A DNA stretch of 64,000 nt from J027 sp034437655. GTDB taxonomy: Bacteria; Chloroflexota; Anaerolineae; Aggregatilineales; J027. Below, piece after piece: positions 41,055-48,312 of the stretch (position 1 is its first letter; the number at the start of each line of letters is the position of its first letter). The notes beneath the pieces are model-generated. The model was not told where the DNA came from and did not search any database. It worked only from the letters and a program-made list of their open reading frames with translations. The stretch covers positions 51,928 to 115,927 of the forward strand of contig DAOTTU010000040.1 in assembly GCA_034437655.1 (NCBI GenBank). The letters are read 5' to 3'. The position numbers were made by a program, and so were the translations under genes.

Positions 41055-43028
41055 TTACACATCAAGGTTCCGCACGTTCTTCGCATGGGTTTGGATGAAG
41101 CGTTTGCGTGGCGGTACCGCACTCCCCATCAGCATGTCGAAGGTACGGTCTGCGATGGCCATTTCTTCAATCGTCACCTGCAACAACATGCGGTTTTCGG
41201 GGTTCATGGTGGTTTCCCAAAGCTGATCAGGGTTCATTTCGCCCAACCCTTTGTAGCGTTGCAAGCTATATTTTTCACCGTTCAAGCTCTGGACAACCTG
41301 CTGGCGCTGCGTTTCGGTATAAACATATTCCAGCTTTTTCTTGTACTGGATACGATACAGCGGCGGCTGTGCAATGTACAGGTTTCCAGCCTGAATGAGC
41401 GGCGTCATGTAGCGGAAGAAGAACGTCAACAACAGTGTTGTAATGTGCGAGCCGTCCACGTCTGCGTCCGTCATGATGATAACGGTCTTATAGCGCAGTT
41501 TATCGAGGTTAAAATCGTCACCAATGCCAACCCCTAGCGCTGAAATAAGCGCACGGACTTCGTTGTTGTCCAGAATTTTGTCCATGCGGGCACGTTCCGT
41601 GTTCAGAATTTTACCCCGCAGTGGCAGGATCGCCTGGAAGTGACGGTCACGCCCCTGCTTGGCAGAACCACCTGCCGAGTCACCTTCGACGATATATAGT
41701 TCGGCTTCATCTGGATTGCTCGTTGAACAGTCGGCCAGTTTACCCGGCAGCGTTGTGTTTTCCAGCAAGTTACCCCGGCTGCTACGCACCAGATCACGAG
41801 CTTTCGCAGCGGCATCACGCGCACGCTTCGAGAGCATACACTTTTCGATGATGCGCTTGGCGTCGCGCGAACTGGTCTCCATGAACTCACTGAAGACGTC
41901 GCTGAGTACCTGTGAAACCGCCCCATTCATTTCCGCATTCATCAGCTTCACTTTGGTCTGCGATTCAAACTGTGGGTCGGGGTGCTTCACGCTGACGATG
42001 GCTGTCAGCCCTTCGAGGGTGTCACTGCTAGAGAAATTGGCATCTTTTTCTTTGAGAATACCATTGCTCTTGGCGTAATTGTTGATTGTGCGGGTGATTG
42101 CACCCCGTAACCCCGTCATGTGCGTGCCGCCATCGGGCGTGTTAATGGTGTTGGCAAAGGACAGTTCGCTAGTAGTAGAGCCATCCGTATATTGCATTGC
42201 AATTTCGACACCGACGGTTCGCTCTTTTTGCGTACCTTCGTCGTACACAAGTTCACGTTCTGCGTACACAATATCATGCAGCGGCTTGCGGTTGCGGTTC
42301 AGGTAGCGTACGAAGGATTTCAAGCCTCCTTCAAAGTAAAACGCCGTTTCACGGGGGATGGGTTTTTCACGCTCATCAACAATGACTATGGTGATGCCAC
42401 TTACCAGAAATGCTATTTCTCGGAAGCGGGCCACGAGAGTCTGATAGTTAAACAGCGTGTCCGGGAAGATCTCGTCGTCCGGTAAAAAGCGCACGGTTGT
42501 ACCGGTCGAGTCTTCTGGCCCCATTTCACCAATTTCTTCGACAGGGGTAACGGGTGTGCCGCGTTCATAGTCCTGTTGATAGATTTTGCCATTGCGACGC
42601 ACTGTCACACGTGCATGCCGTGAAAGCGCATTCACCGCAGACACCCCCACACCATGCAACCCACCAGACACCTTATAGGCATCATTTTCGAACTTACCGC
42701 CAGCGCCGATTTCGGTCATCACCAACTCAAGTGTCGAACGGCCATCTGACCCGGCCCCAACCGGAATACCGGCCCCGTCATCAATCACGCTCACCGAGCC
42801 ATCTTCATGGAGTATAACCTCTGCACGGCTAGCACGCCCTGCTAGCGCCTCGTCAACCGAGTTATCGACGACTTCATAAACCAGATGATGAAGCGCTTTA
42901 ATGTCGGTACCACCAACATACATGCCGGGGCGCTTGCGTACATGCGCAACACCTTGCAAGAGTTTGATGTCTTTTTCAGAGTAGTCAGCGGACGAGTGAC
43001 CCTTGGGTTTATCAGGCGCATCAGTCAT
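41055..43028 (-). CDS. gyrB: DNA gyrase subunit B
   Basis: ATPase subunit of type II topoisomerase, 657 aa, of the short (non-proteobacterial) class. The GHKL ATPase shows YEVVDNSVDEALAG, DDGAGIPVG and GGLHGVGVSAVNALS. The TOPRIM domain has the metal motifs EGDSAGGSAKQGRDR, PLRGKILN and DADVDGSHI. The C-terminus ends with RYKGLGEMNPDQLWETTM and TLMG-type sequences, as in GyrB. ParE cannot be excluded without comparing the partner subunit, but GyrB fits. It has its own promoter and a leader of about 140 bases. gyrA is not adjacent. Confidence 0.93.
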   Translation of the reverse strand: MTDAPDKPKGHSSADYSEKDIKLLQGVAHVRKRPGMYVGGTDIKALHHLVYEVVDNSVDEALAGRASRAEVILHEDGSVSVIDDGAGIPVGAGSDGRSTLELVMTEIGAGGKFENDAYKVSGGLHGVGVSAVNALSRHARVTVRRNGKIYQQDYERGTPVTPVEEIGEMGPEDSTGTTVRFLPDDEIFPDTLFNYQTLVARFREIAFLVSGITIVIVDEREKPIPRETAFYFEGGLKSFVRYLNRNRKPLHDIVYAERELVYDEGTQKERTVGVEIAMQYTDGSTTSELSFANTINTPDGGTHMTGLRGAITRTINNYAKSNGILKEKDANFSSSDTLEGLTAIVSVKHPDPQFESQTKVKLMNAEMNGAVSQVLSDVFSEFMETSSRDAKRIIEKCMLSKRARDAAAKARDLVRSSRGNLLENTTLPGKLADCSTSNPDEAELYIVEGDSAGGSAKQGRDRHFQAILPLRGKILNTERARMDKILDNNEVRALISALGVGIGDDFNLDKLRYKTVIIMTDADVDGSHITTLLLTFFFRYMTPLIQAGNLYIAQPPLYRIQYKKKLEYVYTETQRQQVVQSLNGEKYSLQRYKGLGEMNPDQLWETTMNPENRMLLQVTIEEMAIADRTFDMLMGSAVPPRKRFIQTHAKNVRNLDV

Positions 43029-43177
43029 GCGGTATTCTCCTGTTGGTTACACAGCCAGCGTTTTGCGTGATTGCATTCGTTGCGGCTTGATTTGGTTCGT
43101 ACCTGGCCATATGGCACGGGGAAAAGTGCCACATTGTCGCGCAAGGGAGAACCATGGACTTGTTAACATATGTTCTA

Positions 43178-43206
43178 ATTATACCGCAAAACGCGCCTAC
43201 AAGCAA
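43178..43206 (-). promoter_or_regulatory. gyrB promoter
   Basis: On the minus strand TTGCTT (43201-43206), 17 bases and TATAAT (43178-43183). Transcription would start near 43171, within the palindrome AACATATGTT (43165-43174). On the minus strand the wider context is GAAC-ATAT-GTTA, one mismatch from the GAAC-N4-GTTC SOS box of Gram-positive bacteria. Confidence 0.6.
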
Positions 43207-43257
43207 TGCAGACGCGCTCCTGGTTTAGCCCATCACAAAGGCGTTTTATAGCCATTA

Positions 43258-44154
43258 CTAATCGCGTGGAATGATCATCACACGTCGATGACTACCTTCG
43301 CCTTCACTAACGGTTTCAATTTCAGGGTTATCCCGCAGGGCCATGTGGATGATCCGGCGTTCATGGGGCGGCATGGGTTCCATTTTCACGGTGCGGTGGC
43401 GGCGAATCGCGTCGGCGGCCAAACGATACGCCATGCGCTCTAATGATTCCTGGCGACGGGTCTTATAGTCTTCAATGTCGATGATAAAGTCAGGGCGTTG
43501 TTGGGTGTCACGGCTGGACACCAACCGTGTGATATATTGCAATGCTGAGAGGGTTTTTCCACGGTGGCCAATCAGCACGCCAAGGTCATCACCATGAATA
43601 TGCAACACCCATGGTGCCCGGTTGGTCACCACATCGCGTTTCGCCCGTTCAATGTCTACTTCTGCATCAATGTTCATCAGTCGCAGAATTTCTTCGAGCT
43701 TGGCTTTACCAATCTGTACATCATCGTCGAGTTGTTCCTCGTCTGTTACAATCTCACGTGCCCCAGAACCAAGATCACCTTCATCATCTTCATCGTCTGC
43801 GTTGTAGGCATCATGGTCGGCGTAGGGTTCATAGGGAGTCTCAAACGCCTCCGCAACAACACTGCTTTCACTTTCACTGGCGGCTGTTTCTACCGAAGTG
43901 TTGTCTACGGACGAGGATGCTGTCTGTGGTTTTTCAGCAGACGGAACGAACTCTTCACGTTCGCTACGCGGTGCGACAGCAGTCGTCAAGCGCACACGCG
44001 CCATGCGTGCCCCAATCCCTAACAACCCCCGGCTAGGCTCATCTAAAACATCAACGATGACGTTCTCACGTGACACGTCAAGCTGTTTCAGCCCTTTGGC
44101 AATTGCGGATTCAATATCTGCCCCTGAGACTTCCACTGAGCGCATTCCGCTCAT
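43258..44154 (-). CDS. jag: RNA-binding protein Jag/KhpB
   Basis: A 298-aa SpoIIIJ-associated protein. The N-terminal Jag domain reads VEVSGADIESAIAKGLKQL then GLLGIGARMARVRL. A long acidic linker (about 70-150) follows. The KH domain contains HIHGDDLGVLIGHRGKTLSALQYI and the R3H domain contains PMPPHERRIIHMAL with a final EGEGSHRRVMIIPR. KhpB proteins bind RNA together with KhpA and influence cell elongation and division. It sits 16 bases downstream of yidC, the conserved order of this operon. Confidence 0.94.
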   Translation of the reverse strand: MSGMRSVEVSGADIESAIAKGLKQLDVSRENVIVDVLDEPSRGLLGIGARMARVRLTTAVAPRSEREEFVPSAEKPQTASSSVDNTSVETAASESESSVVAEAFETPYEPYADHDAYNADDEDDEGDLGSGAREIVTDEEQLDDDVQIGKAKLEEILRLMNIDAEVDIERAKRDVVTNRAPWVLHIHGDDLGVLIGHRGKTLSALQYITRLVSSRDTQQRPDFIIDIEDYKTRRQESLERMAYRLAADAIRRHRTVKMEPMPPHERRIIHMALRDNPEIETVSEGEGSHRRVMIIPRD

Positions 44155-44170
44155 CGTTATTACTCCCTAG

Positions 44171-45235
44171 TTAGCGTTTTTTACTCTTCTTGCGCGATCG
44201 GTTGCCCTTGCTTGAAGACGAACCGCCGGATTTAGACTTGTTACGGTTGCCGTTGCTTTTCGTGCTACTACGTTTGGGTTTCGCACTGCTGGGCGGGTTT
44301 GGCTTAAGCGTCATGACTGCAATACCCGGTTTCAGTTGCGGACCGGCGGCGACTGCTGCACCAGCCTGCGCTACAACCTGTTCCTCTAACGAGCGAGCCG
44401 GTGCGCCTTCAGCAGACTCGTCCTCATCACCTTCAGGTATTGTTGCGGTGGCTTCATCTTCATCTTTCTTGGGTTCAATCCCAAACAGACGCCGGACGTC
44501 GGCTTTACCCATTGCGGAATACTGAATAATACCGAAAACATTGGAAACCACAAAATAAATCGAAATGCCCGATGCATATGTCGCAGAGATGAACGCGAGG
44601 AAAAACGGCATAATGATCGTCATTTGCCGCATCATTTGCTGTGTTTGCTCAGTTGGGTCAATCGGTTCACCCGGTTTGCGCCGCGTAGCTGGCTTCTTGG
44701 GTGTAATCGGCATGATCATCTTCTGTTGCAAGAAGGTGGTGATACCAACCAGCACTGGCAGAATGTAGTACGGGTCTGGCAGCGCCAAATTCAGCCATAA
44801 GAAGGTGTTGCTCAATGGCACCAGATGATCCAGACCATCAATCAAGATGCGATCCTGCAATTCAACCAATTGGCGCGGGTTAGAGGCAAGCACAGCGATA
44901 ATTGTACGCCACAAGCTGAAGATGATCGGCAATTGAATTAGCAACGGCAAACACCCTGCCATCGGGTTGACGCCATTTTCACGATAAAGCGCCATTTGTT
45001 CTTGTACGAGGCGTTCGCGGTCGTCCTTATACTTCTTCTGCAACTCGCGCAGCTTGGGTGACAGCTCTTGCATGTTTTTCATGGAACGTTGCTGCTTCAA
45101 TGTCAGCGGCATGATACTCAACCGCACCAGCACGGTAAACACAACAATCGCCAAAAACACATTGCCGCCAAGCGCACCATACAACAACAGCAATATTGTT
45201 GACAGTACATCTACAATGAAATCGATTAAAAACAT
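44171..45235 (-). CDS. yidC: YidC/Oxa1-family membrane protein insertase
   Basis: A 354-aa insertase of the short five-helix type, without the large periplasmic domain of proteobacteria. Family blocks: LKQQRSMKNMQELSPKLREL, KYKDDRERLVQEQMALYREN, GVNPMAGCLPLLIQLPIIFSLW. The conserved hydrophilic-groove region lies in the first helices. The C-terminal tail of about 90 residues is first acidic, then very basic (Lys/Arg/Ser), as expected for ribosome docking. It is preceded by a PQQ-propeller lipoprotein gene (20-base gap) instead of yidD, and followed by jag. Confidence 0.93.
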   Translation of the reverse strand: MFLIDFIVDVLSTILLLLYGALGGNVFLAIVVFTVLVRLSIMPLTLKQQRSMKNMQELSPKLRELQKKYKDDRERLVQEQMALYRENGVNPMAGCLPLLIQLPIIFSLWRTIIAVLASNPRQLVELQDRILIDGLDHLVPLSNTFLWLNLALPDPYYILPVLVGITTFLQQKMIMPITPKKPATRRKPGEPIDPTEQTQQMMRQMTIIMPFFLAFISATYASGISIYFVVSNVFGIIQYSAMGKADVRRLFGIEPKKDEDEATATIPEGDEDESAEGAPARSLEEQVVAQAGAAVAAGPQLKPGIAVMTLKPNPPSSAKPKRSSTKSNGNRNKSKSGGSSSSKGNRSRKKSKKR

Positions 45236-45255
45236 TTCCTGCTTACTCCCAGTAC

Positions 45256-46521
45256 CTAGTTGTCGTATTCATAAACCCAGGCATCATCACCGCCATTGCC
45301 TAAATCTAAGGCTATCACCATCTGGTCATCGTCATCAGAGCCGACAATGACAAGTCGCTGGGTCAGGCCGTCTTCGGTTTCGCGGTCAAGGACCGTTAGC
45401 TCACTCACCGTGCGGCCATCAAATTCTTCGGACCAAAAAATGTCACGCTCACGATCCGCTACCCAGCCCGCCCCGTTAAGCGGTACTGCATAAACATGGC
45501 GGTCTTCGGAACCGATCACAAGGATAGGACGCCCGCTGTCAATTTCTTCGACGATCAGCGGTGAAGCGCGTAGTGGTTCTTCGCTCAGACGCCGTTGAAA
45601 CGTTTCTTCCGAAAACCCGTCGGCATCCAGTGTTAGTTCGTAGAGATAGCCGCTAAGGTCACCGACATAGAGCTTGCGTTCGTCGTCGTCGCTGTCTTCG
45701 AAGATTACAGGGCCACCCCAAACCCAGCCCTCTGTGTCAAACGTGTCAATAATGTTGCCCTCACGAATGTCTATCGCGAGGACTTGATTGTTCATGGTTC
45801 CAACATAAACACGTTGCCGCAAACAATCCACAGTCAAGTTGCCAGCCACTGCGCCATCAAGCTCAAGCCGCCAGCGTTCCTCACCAGTTTGGGGTTCAAG
45901 AGCATACATCCTTTTGTCTAGCGATGCAAAAAGCAGCGTCGGTTCAAGGTTCCAGTCGCTCTCCCAGTCAATAATGTAGTCGGCGCAGATGTCGTCTACA
46001 ACCGTACTTTCCGTCAGGTAGAGGGGCTTCGACCAGACGCCGTGATCTGTCTCAAATTCCCAGACAATTTCACCTTCGTCGCCAGCACGTTCAAGCGCAT
46101 TGACACCATATTCGTCACCAAAGAAGACAAACTCGTCACCCATCGTAATCGGAGCCAGCACGCGGTCACGGCGACCAAAGCTAAAGATGAGGAACTCGGT
46201 CACATCTTGTTCATACATCCACAAGCGTTCGCCCGTCTCATAGCTAATGGCATGAACGCGCCCTTTGTAGTCACCAATGAAGACCACATCATCAACAACG
46301 GTGGGTTGTGTGTAGAAGTCTGTATCATCTTCGCCGTTATAGCGCCACATGCGCTGCTCATTGGCATCCAGCCGTACAACTTCGCGCTTATACGCCACCA
46401 CCAAATTATCTTCGTCTACACCCGTGACACCGGGCCATGCATTCGGCCCTTCACCACAGGCGACGATGAAGACGCTAAACAATAGCAAAAACAAAGGTGT
46501 TTTCAAGAACTTAGTCGGCAT
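45256..46521 (-). CDS. PQQ-like beta-propeller lipoprotein
   Basis: A 421-aa exported protein. The lipobox is VACG near residue 22 after a short hydrophobic core. The mature part is an eight-bladed PQQ-like propeller with repeated blocks such as VVDDVVFIGDYKGRVHAISYETGERLW, VYVGTMNNQVLAIDIREG and LYVGDLSGYLYELTL. The fold is shared with BamB, the outer-membrane assembly lipoprotein, but no sequence argument makes it an orthologue. It lies between yidD and yidC inside the rpmH operon, which suggests a role in membrane protein biogenesis or quality control; this is inference. Confidence 0.75.
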   Translation of the reverse strand: MPTKFLKTPLFLLLFSVFIVACGEGPNAWPGVTGVDEDNLVVAYKREVVRLDANEQRMWRYNGEDDTDFYTQPTVVDDVVFIGDYKGRVHAISYETGERLWMYEQDVTEFLIFSFGRRDRVLAPITMGDEFVFFGDEYGVNALERAGDEGEIVWEFETDHGVWSKPLYLTESTVVDDICADYIIDWESDWNLEPTLLFASLDKRMYALEPQTGEERWRLELDGAVAGNLTVDCLRQRVYVGTMNNQVLAIDIREGNIIDTFDTEGWVWGGPVIFEDSDDDERKLYVGDLSGYLYELTLDADGFSEETFQRRLSEEPLRASPLIVEEIDSGRPILVIGSEDRHVYAVPLNGAGWVADRERDIFWSEEFDGRTVSELTVLDRETEDGLTQRLVIVGSDDDDQMVIALDLGNGGDDAWVYEYDN

Positions 46522-46529
46522 TAGTCGGT

Positions 46530-46778
46530 TTATGAACTCCCGCGTTCAAGCGTTTTCTTATTTCGTTTCGGTGGTACAGGGTCATAGCCACCCGGGCTTA
46601 GTCCGTGGCAGCGTGCAATGCGCCGCACCCCTAACCATGCGCCTTTGAAGAAACCATGCATTTGAATGGCATCATGGGTATAGTGTGAGCAGGTTGGGTC
46701 ATAGCGGCACCCGGAGGGTACATATGGAGACAAAACACGCTGATAGAAGCGAATGAGTGCCAGAGCAAGTGTTTTCAT
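46530..46778 (-). CDS. yidD: Membrane protein insertion efficiency factor YidD
   Basis: An 82-aa protein with the full YidD signature: ALIRFYQRVLSPYVPSGCRY, PTCSHYTHDAIQMHGFFKG and a C-terminal CHGLSPGGYDPVP. The conserved cysteines are all present. YidD assists YidC-dependent insertion at the inner membrane. It lies between rnpA (29-base gap) and the propeller lipoprotein. Confidence 0.95.
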   Translation of the reverse strand: MKTLALALIRFYQRVLSPYVPSGCRYDPTCSHYTHDAIQMHGFFKGAWLGVRRIARCHGLSPGGYDPVPPKRNKKTLERGSS

Positions 46779-46807
46779 AATAGATGGATTTTACCTCACA
46801 AAATCAG

Positions 46808-47179
46808 TTACCAATGCAAAAGACGCGCACGCTGCAACACTGCTTCAACCGCCATGCGCAATTCATGAAATGATGCAGAAGCGGCTGCTGTCCGTGCAAT
46901 AAATACACAGTCAACACCATAGTCTGGTGCAGCACTTGTTGACGAGGCATCAGGAAAAATGTGTGGGTGTAACTGGCGCACAATTTCTTTCAGACGTCGG
47001 CGTAAGCGATTGCGGTCTACTGCGTTCCCGAGCCGTCGGCTAACGATGAATCCGTAGCGGTTATGCGGTACGGTTGAGGGGGCATAACTTAGCTTTAACA
47101 GACGGTGCTGTGTCAGTTGCCCCTCTACACGGAGCCGAGCAAAGTCACGTTTTTGGCGCAGCCGCAATGCAGAACGCAC
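46808..47179 (-). CDS. rnpA: Ribonuclease P protein component
   Basis: A 123-aa basic protein. The RNase P signature is RYGFIVSRRLGNAVDRNRLRR, followed by RLKEIVRQLH and a VFIART strand. It binds the RNase P RNA and aids maturation of tRNA 5' ends. The gene is three bases downstream of rpmH, the classic rpmH-rnpA arrangement. The start is the ATG of MRSALRLRQKRDFARL, matching family length. Confidence 0.95.
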   Translation of the reverse strand: MRSALRLRQKRDFARLRVEGQLTQHRLLKLSYAPSTVPHNRYGFIVSRRLGNAVDRNRLRRRLKEIVRQLHPHIFPDASSTSAAPDYGVDCVFIARTAAASASFHELRMAVEAVLQRARLLHW

Positions 47180-47182
47180 AGG

Positions 47183-47356
47183 CTAGGCTTTCCAGTTAAC
47201 CTTTTTGACATGATTACGCTTGACAGCGAGGTTATGACGCCCTTTGGCACGCCGTGATTTCAACACGTTGCGCCCTGTCTTGGTTTTCATGCGCTTGCGG
47301 AAGCCGTGTTTACGCGCTCGCCGCCGAATCTTAGGTTGCCATGTCCGCTTTGGCAT
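47183..47356 (-). CDS. rpmH: 50S ribosomal protein L34
   Basis: A 57-aa very basic protein with the L34 pattern MPKRTWQPKIRRRARKHGFR then KTGRNVLKSRRAKGRHNL. The last 12 residues (NHVKKVNWKA end) are slightly longer than the common 44-47 aa form. The ATG at 47356 has GGAG seven bases upstream; a longer open frame upstream is not coding. It leads the rpmH-rnpA-yidD-lipoprotein-yidC-jag operon and is divergent from parA. Confidence 0.96.
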   Translation of the reverse strand: MPKRTWQPKIRRRARKHGFRKRMKTKTGRNVLKSRRAKGRHNLAVKRNHVKKVNWKA

Positions 47357-47403
47357 TGGTTGTCTCCATTTTAGCTGTATTGATTGATGTGCAATAACAA
47401 AAC

Positions 47404-47461
47404 AAAAACGCCTGTGGCGCTTCTGCGACACAGTATATCGTACAGCAACACGCACGGTCAA
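47404..47461 (-). promoter_or_regulatory. rpmH operon promoter with leader hairpin
   Basis: On the minus strand TTGACC (47456-47461), 18 bases and TATACT (47432-47437), with a start near 47425. Immediately inside the transcript AGCGCC and GGCGTT (47407-47421) pair around ACA, followed by a T-rich run (complement of 47404-47408). This looks like a small terminator, so an attenuator or a 5' protective hairpin is possible. Confidence 0.5.
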
Positions 47462-47485
47462 CGGTTTTTCCTTCTGGGCTCCGGG

Positions 47486-47494
47486 TGTTATAAT
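47486..47494 (+). promoter_or_regulatory. parA extended -10 promoter
   Basis: TGTTATAAT is a perfect extended -10 element; the -35 region is poor, as is usual for this promoter class. Transcription would start near 47501, about 35 bases before the GTG start. The same TGTTATAAT sequence precedes polX. Confidence 0.5.
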
Positions 47495-47535
47495 CCAGTC
47501 CAACTTGTTGACCGCGTACCCGGCAGGAGGCACGT

Positions 47536-48312
47536 GTGGCACGAACGATAGTGATAGCCAATCAAAAAGGTGGTATCGGTAAATCCACCTCAGCATTGAA
47601 TATCAGCCGTGCATTGAGTGAACTTGAGCAGCGCGTGCTGATGATTGACCTTGACCCGCAGGGCGGCCTCAGTGCGGCCATTGGCGTGGATTCATTCAAC
47701 GTCCGTCGCAGTGTTTATGCCTTGCTCATGCAGGGAACTGACACCTCTGTGCATCGATTAATTCGCACGGTTGGTCCTAATCTGGCGCTGATTCCTGCCA
47801 GTTTGGAACTTGCACGGGCTGAAATTCAACTGGCGACACATCAGGATCGCACCATTCGTTTGCGCAACGCCCTTGCGCGCCAACGCCCGGCGTTCGACTT
47901 CATTGTTATTGATACGCCGCCCACGCTCGGTATTTTGACCGCCAATGGGCTGACGGCTGCACAAGAACTGCTGATCCCGGTGCAGGCACAATATCTGGCC
48001 ATGCGCGGCGTACGTGCTTTATTAGATGTCATGAAACGTGTCGCACGCAGCGCTAACCCGGATATTCATTTGTTAGGGGTGTTCGCTACCATGTACAATG
48101 ACACGTCAACACACTCAGCCGAAGTTGTTGAAGAACTGAAATCTGCTTTTGGCAGCGAATTTTGGGGAATCAATGTGCCACTTGATGATGTTGTCGCTGA
48201 AGCACCTGTCAATGGACAGGCATTAATGGATTATGCACCAAATCATCCCGCCGCAGCGGCCTATCGCGCTATTGCAACGGAAATACTTAAACGCGGAGAA
48301 ACCAGCACATGA
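47536..48312 (+). CDS. ParA/Soj-family ATPase
   Basis: A 258-aa deviant Walker ATPase. Motifs: KGGIGKST (deviant Walker A with the signature Lys), MIDLDPQGGLSAA (A' region) and FIVIDTPPTLGILTANGL (Walker B). Such proteins partition DNA or position protein complexes. The GTG start at 47536 has AGGAGG five bases upstream. No ParB gene follows; instead its TGA overlaps the ATG of a large membrane protein (ATGA). It is divergent from rpmH, a region often near the replication origin, but no DnaA-box cluster is seen. Confidence 0.9.
   Translation: MARTIVIANQKGGIGKSTSALNISRALSELEQRVLMIDLDPQGGLSAAIGVDSFNVRRSVYALLMQGTDTSVHRLIRTVGPNLALIPASLELARAEIQLATHQDRTIRLRNALARQRPAFDFIVIDTPPTLGILTANGLTAAQELLIPVQAQYLAMRGVRALLDVMKRVARSANPDIHLLGVFATMYNDTSTHSAEVVEELKSAFGSEFWGINVPLDDVVAEAPVNGQALMDYAPNHPAAAAYRAIATEILKRGETST

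Noticed and set aside
47357..47535. Replication origin between rpmH and parA
   Set aside because: The spacer is only 179 bases, holds two promoters, and shows no DnaA-box cluster (no TTATCCACA-like series); dnaA is not adjacent.
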